Assembly: GCA_964625575.1 (NCBI GenBank)
Contig: CAZVBQ010000002.1
Span: 248,001-312,000, forward strand
Direction: 5' to 3'
Length of the DNA: 64,000 bases
From: UTCHB3 sp964625575
Lineage (GTDB): Bacteria > Bacteroidota > Ignavibacteria > Ignavibacteriales > Ignavibacteriaceae
Part shown: positions 43,055 through 52,161 of the stretch, one piece after another
Numbering within the stretch: position 1 is the first letter of the stretch
Layout: the number at the start of each line of letters is the position of its first letter
Position numbers and translations under genes: made by a program
The notes under the pieces: model-generated
Told to the model about the DNA's origin: nothing
What the model saw: the letters and a program-made list of their open reading frames with translations, nothing else
Database searches by the model: none

Positions 43055-43110
43055 GAAGTATGAGGGCTGAAGGCTGATCCGCCGCAGGCGGACTGAAGGC
43101 TGAAAACTTC
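43055..43110. repeat. Word-repeat block of the 'GAAGGCTGA' type
   Basis: ATGAAGTATGAGGGCTGAAGG, then GATCCGCCGCAGGCGGA, then CTGAAGGCTGAAAAC. All three words recur in the tandem array at 49.2-49.45 kb. It begins a few bases after the stop of the preceding gene. Confidence 0.7.
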
Positions 43111-43125
43111 TACTGAAAGAAACTT

Positions 43126-43161
43126 AAAAGCCGCTTCTCTGAAAAGGGGAGCGGCTTTTTA
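43126..43161 (+). terminator. Terminator of the T9SS cargo gene
   Basis: AAAAGCCGC and GCGGCTTTTT form a strong stem, extended by weaker pairs around TTCTC/GGGGA, followed by T residues. Confidence 0.85.
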
Positions 43162-43185
43162 TTTAAGGGGAATTGTTGCCGTGGG

Positions 43186-44055
43186 CTAATTCTTCGGGAG
43201 TCTTATCAGGTAACGGGCTCCCTTGCCGAGGGTGAGTTTTGTGCCACGGATCCACGGGTTAAGGTATCTGACCGTTTTGTAGTTCGTTCCGTTTTCAATG
43301 GCGAACGAGGCAAGATCGTTTATGGTTGATGAAACTTCAACTTCCCGGTATGGGGTTGGTTTCCAGAAATCATTTCCGGTGAGGAGGTAGCCGTACTTTG
43401 CAGGGTCTTCAAAAATGAGTTTTGCCGCGGCTATCCTGGGCACATAGCGCATCGTTTCATCGGGAAGGAGCAGTTCAAAATAGTTGCTTGTTTTCTGCGA
43501 GGCGATCCGGCTCTCCATTCCATAGATCCCCATATTGTATGATCCCGCTGCCGTGCACCATGAACCGAACTTCTGCCTGGCGCCTTTCAGGTAGCGCATG
43601 GCTGCAACCGCGGCCTTTTCGGGGTCGTATCTTTCATCAACTTCCTTGTCGATTCTCAGGCCATATTGTCTGCCGGTTTCTTCAAGGAACTGCCAGAACC
43701 CTGCTGCTTTGGCGGAGGAAACAAGATTGTCAAGCCCGCTTTCAACTATCGCGAGGTACTTAAGGTCGGCCGGCACACCTTCCCTCTTCGCGATCGAATC
43801 GAACTTTTCGAACCACTTCCCAGATCTCTTGAAATAGCGCAGCATCAGATGTTCCTGACGGCTGAGAAGTATCAACTCATTCTCTATCCGTTCCTTGACT
43901 TCAGGGTCGGAAAGGGGCACTTTTTCGCCAAAAATTGTTATCTCCTCCGGAAGTGCCGGATTATAGACCCAGGGCTTCGGTGTATCCACAAATTTGGACG
44001 CTGAAAGGAACAATAATATAAGAAGTAACGTAGAAGTCTTGTATATTTTTTGCAT
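43186..44055 (-). CDS. Exported lytic murein transglycosylase
   Basis: 289 aa with a signal peptide (STLLLILLFLSASKF). The SLT catalytic domain has Glu in 'LAIVESGLDNLVS', then 'AAGFWQFLEETGRQYGL' and 'AAGSYNMGIYG', as in MltD/Slt enzymes. The last 50 residues ('LASFAIENGTNYKTVRYLNP') resemble a degenerate LysM-like end. It cleaves peptidoglycan glycan strands to anhydro-muropeptides. Stands alone. Confidence 0.92.
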   Translation of the reverse strand: MQKIYKTSTLLLILLFLSASKFVDTPKPWVYNPALPEEITIFGEKVPLSDPEVKERIENELILLSRQEHLMLRYFKRSGKWFEKFDSIAKREGVPADLKYLAIVESGLDNLVSSAKAAGFWQFLEETGRQYGLRIDKEVDERYDPEKAAVAAMRYLKGARQKFGSWCTAAGSYNMGIYGMESRIASQKTSNYFELLLPDETMRYVPRIAAAKLIFEDPAKYGYLLTGNDFWKPTPYREVEVSSTINDLASFAIENGTNYKTVRYLNPWIRGTKLTLGKGARYLIRLPKN

Positions 44056-44131
44056 ATTTACTCTGTAAAATTGGATATACGCGAAATGCCCCTGAGGGGC
44101 GAATTTTCAATTAGTAAAGCGAAAAGCTTAT

Positions 44132-44878
44132 ATGAACGGAACTGAAATCCTTAAGGAACAAGCAGCACATGCTGCTCTGAAATATGTTAAAAGCGGCGAC
44201 ACAATCGGATTGGGTACAGGCTCAACCGTAAAATACGCTTTGGAAGGTTTGGCAAAAAACCTAAAAAACGGTATACTCCAAAATATAAGAGGCCTTGCAA
44301 CCTCGAAATCGACCGAGGAAGCCGCCCGCGGGCTCGGAATACCTCTCGTCACCTTTGAAGAGGTTACATCACTTGATATTTATATCGACGGTGCCGACGA
44401 GGTTGATCCCTCTTTAAGGTTAATAAAAGGTGGTGGCGGCGCGCTCCTGAGAGAAAAGATAGTTGCGCAGAACTCATCGCTGAAGATCATCATTGTAGAC
44501 GGCACCAAACTTTCAAAACGTATCGGTGAGAAGTGGGCTGTGCCGGTGGAAATTTTTCCCTTCGCGCTCGGTGTCGAGGTGGAGTTTCTGAGGTCTTTGA
44601 GCGCGGTCCCCAAGCTTCGCACCCTTGCAGACGGTTCAACATACGTGACTGACAACGGCAATTACATACTTGATACAAGCTTCGGAGAGATCAACGGGGT
44701 AAAAGATGTGGTTATAAGTCTCGATTCAAGGGCGGGCATCGCGGGGCACGGCATCTTCCGTGACCTTGCGGATATGGTTATTATTGCATCTGAAGTCGGT
44801 ATCACCGAGATCAGAAAAGGGGAGAAGGAGAAATTCCTCAGCCTGTTGAAGGCGATAAAGGTTATGCAATCGGACTGA
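44132..44878 (+). CDS. rpiA: Ribose-5-phosphate isomerase A
   Basis: 248 aa. All RpiA motifs: 'GLGTGSTVKYALE', 'SLDIYIDGADEVD', 'KGGGGALLREKIVA' and 'DGTKLSKRIG'. It converts ribose 5-phosphate and ribulose 5-phosphate in the pentose phosphate pathway. The 3' end overlaps the convergent CheB-like gene by 17 bp. Confidence 0.96.
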   Translation: MNGTEILKEQAAHAALKYVKSGDTIGLGTGSTVKYALEGLAKNLKNGILQNIRGLATSKSTEEAARGLGIPLVTFEEVTSLDIYIDGADEVDPSLRLIKGGGGALLREKIVAQNSSLKIIIVDGTKLSKRIGEKWAVPVEIFPFALGVEVEFLRSLSAVPKLRTLADGSTYVTDNGNYILDTSFGEINGVKDVVISLDSRAGIAGHGIFRDLADMVIIASEVGITEIRKGEKEKFLSLLKAIKVMQSD

Positions 44879-45872
44879 GCTCCCGCAGCCTCCGGTCAAC
44901 TTTCGCGCCAATATCCTTGATTTTCAGCCCGGTGATCACGGGATCAACCTCGATAAGCCCTTTGGGCATCGAGGGGACAGCGGCTTCATCCGGATCCTGC
45001 GCTATGGCAATGCCACCTGTCGACCGTATGCGGAGCGCTCCCTCCGAGCCATCGGAACCCATCCCGGTAAGCACTATTCCCATCGCTTTGATCCCAAACA
45101 CTTCCGCCATCGACCTGAAAAGGATATCCGCGGAAGGTCTCACAAAATTTACGTGAGGTGAATCATCCAGGCGGAACACCCTGTTCCTGCCATCGATCCG
45201 GAGATGCCGGTCACCCGGAGCGAGATAAACCCTGCCGGGTGAAACTTTCATGCCGTCTTTGGGAATTGTCACCCCGCCGGGTATGAGGTTCGCGATGCTT
45301 TGCGCGAACGTGTCGATCATCCAGTCAGGCCCGTGTTGCACGATCACGTATACTGCCCTGTGGTCAAAATTCAAGGTTTTCAGCAGCTCAACTATCGCGC
45401 CGGGTCCACCGGTTCCCGCGGCAATGCCCACCGCCGCGAACGGAAGCGAGTAGCCCGCCGATGAAAACTCTGACGGGATGGTAACTTTCACCCTCCCCTG
45501 GTCTTGCCTTCTGAATCCATCAGCCACGGCTTTTTTCACCGACTGCGGGATCAAAGGCTTCTGAATAAAAATATCGGCACCGCACATCATTGCCCTTTCC
45601 TTTGCGCCTTCAATACTCAGGGCCGTAACAAGAATGATCACCGGGGTTCCGAGTTTTTCAACCCGGATCCTTGTCGAAAGAGTGATCCCGTCCATCACAG
45701 GCATCATCCAGTCGGTTATCACCATGTCAAACGGGTTCATCCTGTGCATCCTGAGGGCTTGCTCGCCGTCCTCCGCTTCCGATATATCATAGCCCTCACC
45801 CGAAAGGACGGTTTTGATTATCAGAATGTTCGATCTGTCATCGTCAACGATTAAAATTCGTTTCATTGCCAC
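44862..45872 (-). CDS. CheB-like receiver/methylesterase protein with missing catalytic serine
   Basis: 336 aa. Receiver domain (about 4-120) with phospho-Asp54 in 'MVITDWMMPVMDG', then a CheB methylesterase domain (about 145-330). The His (180, 'IVQHGPD') and Asp (274, 'LTGMGSDGSEG') of the triad are present. The serine of the motif GASTGG is replaced: the protein reads 'GIAAGTGGPGAI', with Gly153 (codon GGA) at that place. Methylesterase activity is therefore doubtful. No chemotaxis genes lie nearby. It may be a regulator or binding protein derived from CheB. Confidence 0.85.
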   Translation of the reverse strand: MAMKRILIVDDDRSNILIIKTVLSGEGYDISEAEDGEQALRMHRMNPFDMVITDWMMPVMDGITLSTRIRVEKLGTPVIILVTALSIEGAKERAMMCGADIFIQKPLIPQSVKKAVADGFRRQDQGRVKVTIPSEFSSAGYSLPFAAVGIAAGTGGPGAIVELLKTLNFDHRAVYVIVQHGPDWMIDTFAQSIANLIPGGVTIPKDGMKVSPGRVYLAPGDRHLRIDGRNRVFRLDDSPHVNFVRPSADILFRSMAEVFGIKAMGIVLTGMGSDGSEGALRIRSTGGIAIAQDPDEAAVPSMPKGLIEVDPVITGLKIKDIGAKVDRRLRELSPIA

Positions 45873-46007
45873 TTACCGCTTTTTGATTGAGGCAAAAATA
45901 GTGATTCATTAACGAAAATATCAAAAAAAATCGATAAATGATCGTCTTGGGGTAAAATTGCGTAAATTTTGGTCTGAAACCTCAAAATTTAGGAATTCAA
46001 CCAGATA

Positions 46008-48239
46008 GTGTTCAGCTTAAAACAACAGTTCAAAACATTAATAGCCATAGCATTTTTGTCAGGCGTGCTCTTCCCGCAGTCAACCGGAACCCTGAGGGGA
46101 TTCATAACCGACACAACCAACGGTGGCTCTGTTATTTCGGCAAATATAGTTGTAGTTGGCACGGGGCAGGGGGCCTCCTCCGATCTTCAAGGCTACTACT
46201 TTATTCCCGGCATAAAAACGGGCAAACAGACGGTTAAGATCTCCAACATCGGGTATATAACCCGCGAGGTGGAAGTGAGGGTTGTGAAAAACACCATAAC
46301 ACAGCTTAACGTGGCCCTTACTCCCTCTTCACTTACACTTGATGAAGTACAAATAACAGGCACAAAGCGCCCTGAACTCTCCGACCCGTCGATCAGTATC
46401 GAGCAGATACCGCTGCAGCAGATTAAATCGGTGCCTGCCGGGGTTGAGGCTGACATGCTGCGGGCACTCAAGGTATCGCCCGGGGTCACTTCAACCGGCG
46501 ATATAACCGCGAGATATTACGTGCGGGGTGGTGGTAGCGATCAGAATGCCGTGGTTATAAACGGATCCGTGCTTTACAATCCGTTTCACGCGCTGGGCCT
46601 TTTCTCCGTGGTCGACCCCGAAATGATCAAAATGGTTGAATTCTACAAGGGAGGCTTCACTTCAGAATACGGGGGAAGACTCTCTTCCATTCTGAACGTG
46701 GTTACGCGCGACGGGAACAAGAACAGATTTGTGGGTACCGCCGCGGCGAGCAGCATGTCGGGGAAACTCTCAATTGAGGGGCCCATCCCCAACGGTTCTT
46801 TCCTTTTTACGGGGAGAAAAAGTTACCGCCCCGAAGCTGTGCAGAAATTCCTGAACAACAGGGGTGCCCCTTTCGAGTTCTATGATGCTTCCTTTAAAGT
46901 AAATTACTCAAACCCTGAATTTTATGAGAACGGCTGGTTCACCTTTCATGGTTTCTTCAGTGACGACAAGATCGAGAATAAAAACCCCCTGAAGGAAGAC
47001 TACTACTTCAAAAACTCCGCTATCGGCATGAACTGGTATCAGGTTTGGGCATCGCCCCTCTACTCGAACATGTCGTTTTCTTACACGACTTTCGAGGGGG
47101 AAGTGGCGCCGAATCTCTCCACTTCCAAACCAAGGTTGAACTCGGTCAACGATTTCACCAGCAATTGGGATTTTACCTATATTTTCGACAGTCGCGATGA
47201 GATCTGGGCGGGTTTCCACAATAAAATAATTAACACTGAACTTAAGCTCACGAACCTCTTTGGAAGCAAAACAGATCTGAAAAAGAGGGGACTCGACATG
47301 ATAGCCTACCTGAAATATAAATTGTTAAGGCACGAAACTTTCAAAATGGATGCCGGGGTAAGGCTCAATGTTGCCTCTGCTTCCGAAAAACGTCCGTTCC
47401 CGCTGGAACCCAGATTGAATATTACATGGACTCCAATGCCGGTCATCGCGTTCAGGCTCGGGGTGGGAAGGTTCTCGCAGAACCTCGTAACCCTCTCAAA
47501 TGAGGAGGAACTTATCTCGATATTTGAACCCTGGGTGGTCGTGCCCGACTATCTGAAACCGGCGCAGTCAACTCATCTCATCGGAGGTATCGACTACTAC
47601 CTTACCGAATCGCTGAAACTCTCTCTCGAAGGTTACTACAAGGATATCGACAACCTTGTCGATATTAATGAGCTCAAATACACAAACCTTGACCCCGACT
47701 TTGTTCAGGCAGACGGCAGGTCTTACGGTATCGACTTCAGCTTCGACTACTCACTCCAGCCCATCTTTTTCAAAGGCTCTTACTCGCTGAGTTATTCGTA
47801 TAAAACGAAGGATGGTATCGAGTTTCATCCCCGGTACGACACACGACATACCATAAATCTTCAGGCGGGGTGGATATTCCTTGAGGGATTTCAACTCAAT
47901 ATTGTCTGGCGCTTCTCAACCGGACTCCCTTACACCGGCATTGCCGGATATTACGACAAGTGGAACATCCCCGACCCGTGGTCGCAGTGGTACGCCACCG
48001 GCTCCTATGATCCCTCATTCCTTTACGGCGCGCGGAATGCCCAAAGGCTCCCCTCATATCACAGGCTCGATATCAGCCTCTCGAAAACCTTCAAACTCTT
48101 TTTCATGAAGATCGATCTCGATGTGAGCCTCCTTAACGTGTACGACAGGCGTAACATTTTCTACTTCATACGCGACACCGGTGAGAGGGCCGACATGCTC
48201 CCCTTTCTGCCATCCGCGAGCATAAGGATAGAGATATGA
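46008..48239 (+). CDS. TonB-dependent outer-membrane receptor
   Basis: 743 aa from a GTG. Signal peptide ending near 'SGVLFPQ'. CarboxypepD-regulatory-like domain (about 25-105: 'TGTLRGFITDTTNGGSVISA'), plug domain (about 110-220: 'ALKVSPGVTSTGDITARYYV', 'VVDPEMIKMVEFYKGGF', 'SEYGGRLSSILNVVTRDG'), then a 22-strand barrel. Its stop overlaps the start of the DUF4249 lipoprotein (ATGA), the usual pair in Bacteroidota. Ligand unknown. Confidence 0.93.
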   Translation: MFSLKQQFKTLIAIAFLSGVLFPQSTGTLRGFITDTTNGGSVISANIVVVGTGQGASSDLQGYYFIPGIKTGKQTVKISNIGYITREVEVRVVKNTITQLNVALTPSSLTLDEVQITGTKRPELSDPSISIEQIPLQQIKSVPAGVEADMLRALKVSPGVTSTGDITARYYVRGGGSDQNAVVINGSVLYNPFHALGLFSVVDPEMIKMVEFYKGGFTSEYGGRLSSILNVVTRDGNKNRFVGTAAASSMSGKLSIEGPIPNGSFLFTGRKSYRPEAVQKFLNNRGAPFEFYDASFKVNYSNPEFYENGWFTFHGFFSDDKIENKNPLKEDYYFKNSAIGMNWYQVWASPLYSNMSFSYTTFEGEVAPNLSTSKPRLNSVNDFTSNWDFTYIFDSRDEIWAGFHNKIINTELKLTNLFGSKTDLKKRGLDMIAYLKYKLLRHETFKMDAGVRLNVASASEKRPFPLEPRLNITWTPMPVIAFRLGVGRFSQNLVTLSNEEELISIFEPWVVVPDYLKPAQSTHLIGGIDYYLTESLKLSLEGYYKDIDNLVDINELKYTNLDPDFVQADGRSYGIDFSFDYSLQPIFFKGSYSLSYSYKTKDGIEFHPRYDTRHTINLQAGWIFLEGFQLNIVWRFSTGLPYTGIAGYYDKWNIPDPWSQWYATGSYDPSFLYGARNAQRLPSYHRLDISLSKTFKLFFMKIDLDVSLLNVYDRRNIFYFIRDTGERADMLPFLPSASIRIEI

Positions 48240-49189
48240 AAAAATATGGAATTTTACTCGTGGCCGTGGCTGCACTTCTCAATCTTGCCTGCGATGATGA
48301 ATTCGCGCCGAAGATCCCCTTTGAAGAGAAGTACTTTGTTTACACTGCCTTGAAAGGTGACTCCACAAAGCAGATTGTGGTTGTCGCGAAGAGCTACGAT
48401 GTTACTAATTTTGACCCCAAAAGCAACACTTCCGCCCCGGAAATTCCCGGCTGCATTGTGGAAGTGGTGCAGGATGGCATAACGTACCGCTTCCGCGACA
48501 CCCTCATCGACAGGCCCGACACTTCACGCTACGGGACCAAAATGGCAGCCTACGTTTCAACTGAACTGATCCCCGGTGCCGAAAAACCACTTGAGGCAAA
48601 AGTCATCTTGCCGAACGGAAAACTTCTGACTTCTTCAACCACGGTGCCGCCGCAACTCTATATCGAAAAATCGGTGTTCGCCATCGGTTACGACAGAAAC
48701 AGCACCTATAACGGCGGATACACACTGCAATGGAGAACCCCTGACCTCTTCCTCTACGTGCCGAAAGTGGAAATATTCTACATGAGGGACGACAAGCCCG
48801 GGGTGTTCAAAATTGAGGTGCCGATGGAGTACCGGGTGGTTAACAAGAAACTTGAAGTGGTATACCCCGCGGTCAGCACGAACAGGTACGTCTCCTTCGA
48901 CTATAACGCGATCGACTCGGTTATGAACAAGATCTCCGAGGGTTACGACTTCAAAGGGATGTTCAGGGTACTCCGGGCGGAGATCCGCCTTTTGGTCTAT
49001 GATACCAATTTCGCCAAGTATTACTCAAGCGTGAATGGCTACCTCGACCAGTATTCCGTCCGCCTCGACGAGAATGTATTCACCAATATCAATGGCGGCC
49101 TCGGTGTTTTCGGTTCATACATGATGACGAAGGAAATACTTCTCTTCGATCTCGACTATGTTGCCTCGTTTGGGTACAGAGTCAGGTAA
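48236..49189 (+). CDS. DUF4249 lipoprotein, TonB-receptor partner
   Basis: 317 aa. Lipobox 'ALLNLACDDEF' with Cys near residue 19. The body begins 'KYFVYTALKGDSTKQIVVVA' and contains 'PGCIVEVVQDGITYRF', as in DUF4249 proteins. These are found immediately after TonB-dependent receptors and are thought to work at the cell surface with them. Coupled to the receptor gene by a 4-bp overlap. Confidence 0.88.
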   Translation: MKKYGILLVAVAALLNLACDDEFAPKIPFEEKYFVYTALKGDSTKQIVVVAKSYDVTNFDPKSNTSAPEIPGCIVEVVQDGITYRFRDTLIDRPDTSRYGTKMAAYVSTELIPGAEKPLEAKVILPNGKLLTSSTTVPPQLYIEKSVFAIGYDRNSTYNGGYTLQWRTPDLFLYVPKVEIFYMRDDKPGVFKIEVPMEYRVVNKKLEVVYPAVSTNRYVSFDYNAIDSVMNKISEGYDFKGMFRVLRAEIRLLVYDTNFAKYYSSVNGYLDQYSVRLDENVFTNINGGLGVFGSYMMTKEILLFDLDYVASFGYRVR

Positions 49190-49613
49190 ATGTTAGGTGT
49201 TAAACGTTAAATGTTAGTTTTGGTGGCTGAATTTCTGAGGGCTGAAGGCTGAAGGCTGAAGGCTGAAACGTATGAAGTATGATGTTTGAGGTATGAACCG
49301 CCTGCGGCGGAATGAAGGCTGAAGGCTGAAACGTATGAAGTATGATGTTTGAGGTATGAACCGCCTGCGGCGGAATGAAGGCTGAGGGCTGAAACGTATG
49401 AAGTATGATGTATGAAGTATGATCCGCCTGCGGCGGAATGAAGGCTGAATGTGACTCTGTTACTTCGCTACTCTATTACTGCGCTACTAAAATAAGAAAA
49501 GGCTGCCCGTTTCTGAGCAGCCTTTTTATCTAAAGTTTTTGGTGTTAGATAGAAAACATTAATTATGAGGTCACACTTAACATTTAACACCTAACATTTA
49601 ACATTTAACATTT
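49188..49613. repeat. Non-coding repeat block with a 63-bp tandem array and inverted end words
   Basis: Three 63-bp units share GAAACGTATGAAGTATGATG at 49265, 49328 and 49391 and contain CCGCCTGCGGCGGAATGAAGG. The block starts in the DUF4249 stop with TAAATGTTAGGTGTTAAACG and ends against the cytochrome stop with the inverse complement (TTAACATTTAACACCTAAC, then more TTAACAT words). A run of TACTTCGCTACTCTATTACTG lies between. No gene is visible. Confidence 0.85.
49497..49527 (+). terminator. Terminator after the TonB/DUF4249 operon
   Basis: GGCTGC (49501-49506) pairs with GCAGCC (49516-49521), preceded by A and followed by five T. It lies inside the repeat block. Confidence 0.8.
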
Positions 49614-51339
49614 ATTTCATCAGTATCATCTTCTTTGTGGCGAGCGTGTTGTTGTCGCTGATGAGTCTGTAGAAGTAGATACCGCTTGGTACCTGGAAGC
49701 CATAGAGTGATCTGCTGTCCCATTCATACTTGTAGTTACCGGGAGCGAGCTCCTGATTTACAAGGATGTTAACAAGTTCACCGGCGGCGTTGAAGATCTC
49801 AAGGCGCATTGTTGAAGCCTTGGCAACGCTGAAGGAGATGGTTGTTGCAGGGTTGAAAGGATTCGGGAAGTTTTGGTTCAGGCTGAACGCTGTCGGAAGT
49901 CCTGATTCCTCTTTCTGAAGGCCAACGATGCCGTACATGATCTGGTAATATCTCCAGAGGGTGTCAGCAAGCGCGATGTCAGTGGCTTCTGCCCAGTTTG
50001 AAAGGTTCGCGTCGGTAATACCGAAATTTGGACCGCCGCCTCTTGTACCTGAGCCATTTCTGTGGCATGAAACCGCGCATGTGTTAGGCATGCCATCGGT
50101 AACATTCTGGTAAGTGATGGTCAGGTTCGGCCTGATTGGCATGAAGCTGTGGTTTGAGATATCGTAACCTTTACCGGAAGTTGCATTCTGCGTCATGTGG
50201 CAGTTAACGCACTGGCTTAAAGCCTGTGGATGTTTCGTGTGGTTGTTAGTGCCGTTGGTTTCGGCAGCTTTATCCGCATGGCACATAACGCAGCCCGTTC
50301 CGGGTGTGAGCGAATTGAAGTCCATCTTCAGCTGGTGTTCCTGTGCTGTTTCCTGATGCGGATCATGGCAGGTAACGCAGGTCATGGATCCTGTAGCGAA
50401 GTGAGCCGAGAATTTGAAGTCCTGTGACTGCTGGTGGTTTCTCTTTGAAGCTTTTCCATCAGGCCAGAGGCTTGGGTTGCTAACCGAGTACGCTGAAAGG
50501 TCTTCGCCGGCGCGATAGTTCTGACCGGTTGTTTCATCGTAGGGATATTCAAAAGTCTGGTTTTTGCTGGTGCCTCTGAAGTGGCACTGAGCGCAAACAT
50601 CAAGTTTTCTGTCAAAAGAAAGGTTGGTCAGGTTGTTCATGTGTCCCGGGCCCGAGAAACCTGAAGAGTGTCCGTGGCATGATTCGCAACCAACAACCAT
50701 GTTGGCAGGGCTGCTGCTGTTTGCCCAACTGTAAACCCATGAAGTGTCGGAACCGCTTACAACCGCGTTAACAGTGTTTGTGTTGTTTCCGGGTACAACG
50801 TGGCATCCGGCGCAATTCTTGTCCCATGATTTAGCGCGGAAAGCGTTATCTTGTGTTCTAAGCGCGCCAGTGGCGGTGAACCAGTTCTCCGGATAATAAG
50901 GAGCCCAGTTACCGGTCGTGTTGTTTTTATAAGCCTGAAGGTTCCACTGAACGGGAAGAATGAAGTGGCTGAGCCCTATTTTAACAATATAGCGCTGTTT
51001 CCAGGCACCGCCCTGGGTGGAAATGATCTTGTACTCAACAGGCGAACCCGATGTGGGGTTCAGTGTCGCGTAGTACTCACCGCCGGCCACGCGGAAGGTA
51101 ACAGTGGCGTTTCCGTAAGCCGCGCCCATTGAAACAGTCTGGGTGAAGTCACCCTTTACGCTTTCTGTTGAAGGGGGTAAATTTATCTTTGAATGAAGGG
51201 TTGATTTCCATGCGTCATAGCCGGGGAAAGTGCGAAGTGGAGCGGCATGGCAGCCCATACCACAGTTTTCGACACCGACGTAGTTCTGTGCAAACATACT
51301 TGAAGCAAGTAATACGAGCACGGTAAGGATTTTTTTCAT
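49612..51339 (-). CDS. Eight-heme c-type cytochrome with T9SS sorting domain
   Basis: About 575 aa from the ATG at 51339 (signal peptide 'LTVLVLLASSMFAQ', GGAG upstream); the frame extends upstream but that part is not coding-like. Six CxxCH sites (CAGCH, CESCH, CAQCH, CVTCH, CVMCH, CVNCH) and two CxxxCH sites (CGMGCH near residue 26, CAVSCH) suggest eight hemes. The C-terminus 'NFPNPFNPATTISFSVAKAS' to 'ATKKMILMK' is a type A T9SS domain. It should be carried to the cell surface. It may take part in extracellular electron transfer; the reaction is unknown. Confidence 0.9.
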   Translation of the reverse strand: MKKILTVLVLLASSMFAQNYVGVENCGMGCHAAPLRTFPGYDAWKSTLHSKINLPPSTESVKGDFTQTVSMGAAYGNATVTFRVAGGEYYATLNPTSGSPVEYKIISTQGGAWKQRYIVKIGLSHFILPVQWNLQAYKNNTTGNWAPYYPENWFTATGALRTQDNAFRAKSWDKNCAGCHVVPGNNTNTVNAVVSGSDTSWVYSWANSSSPANMVVGCESCHGHSSGFSGPGHMNNLTNLSFDRKLDVCAQCHFRGTSKNQTFEYPYDETTGQNYRAGEDLSAYSVSNPSLWPDGKASKRNHQQSQDFKFSAHFATGSMTCVTCHDPHQETAQEHQLKMDFNSLTPGTGCVMCHADKAAETNGTNNHTKHPQALSQCVNCHMTQNATSGKGYDISNHSFMPIRPNLTITYQNVTDGMPNTCAVSCHRNGSGTRGGGPNFGITDANLSNWAEATDIALADTLWRYYQIMYGIVGLQKEESGLPTAFSLNQNFPNPFNPATTISFSVAKASTMRLEIFNAAGELVNILVNQELAPGNYKYEWDSRSLYGFQVPSGIYFYRLISDNNTLATKKMILMK

Positions 51340-51489
51340 TATTTTGTCTCCAGTTGAGAAATTAATCGCTTGCAATTCAAAAATAAGACTATTTTTTCTT
51401 TTTATCCTGTAAACAAATATGAAAAAATATTCATTTTTTATTCTAAACAGTATTAAATAGTTTGCCCCCCTGATAACGGATATTTTGGT

Positions 51490-52161
51490 ATGAACATACT
51501 CATTGTTGAAGATGAAGAACAGCTTGCCCTCTCGCTGAAAAAAATATTTCAGGAGGAAGGGCACAATGCCACACTTGCTTTCGATGGAGAAAGAGGGTGG
51601 GAGCTCTTGCAGAGCCTTAAGTTTGATATAATTCTGCTCGATTGGGTGATGCCCAAGATGAGCGGGCTTGACCTGTGCAGAAAGCTCCGCGCGGCCGGCA
51701 TTTCCACCCCGGTTATACTTCTTACCGCCCTGAGCAGCGTGCACAATGTGGTTGAAGGGCTAAATCAGGGTGCCGATGACTATGTTACCAAGCCCTTTCT
51801 TTTTGATGAACTGATAGCGAGGGTGAACGCGGTTACCCGCAGGTTTGAAAAATCGAATGAAATGATCCACTTCGATGTGTTCACACTCGATCTGATCGGC
51901 AGAAAGCTGGAATCAGCTTCCGGGGTGATCAAACTGACGGAAAAGGAGTTCGATCTTCTGAAACTCTTTCTTAACAACCGGAACAGAATAATCTCAAAGG
52001 AAACCATTGTGAAGGAAGTGTGGGGACTCGATTTTGTACCCCAGACGAATTTTGTTGAAGCCTCAATAAAGAATATCAGAAAGCGTCTCTCCGAGTTCTC
52101 GGACAAAAAGTTTATAAGGAATGTTTATGGTGAAGGATATTTCTTCTCGGTTGATGAATAG
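51490..52161 (+). CDS. OmpR/PhoB-family response regulator
   Basis: 223 aa. Receiver with phospho-Asp51 in 'IILLDWVMPKMSG' and Lys in 'YVTKPFLF'; C-terminal winged helix ('KLTEKEFDLLKLFLNN', 'NFVEASIKNIRKRL'). It is followed by its histidine kinase with overlapping ends. The build is that of the CusR/PhoB type, and a metal efflux pair lies 4 kb away, so a metal-response role is possible but not shown. Confidence 0.93.
   Translation: MNILIVEDEEQLALSLKKIFQEEGHNATLAFDGERGWELLQSLKFDIILLDWVMPKMSGLDLCRKLRAAGISTPVILLTALSSVHNVVEGLNQGADDYVTKPFLFDELIARVNAVTRRFEKSNEMIHFDVFTLDLIGRKLESASGVIKLTEKEFDLLKLFLNNRNRIISKETIVKEVWGLDFVPQTNFVEASIKNIRKRLSEFSDKKFIRNVYGEGYFFSVDE

Noticed and set aside
49246..49450. 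CRISPR array
   Set aside because: The 63-bp units are nearly identical along their whole length with no variable spacers, and no cas genes are near.
51340..51744. N-terminal extension of the cytochrome frame to 51744
   Set aside because: The extension lacks coding character, overlaps the divergent response regulator gene, and a clear signal peptide with a ribosome site begins at 51339.
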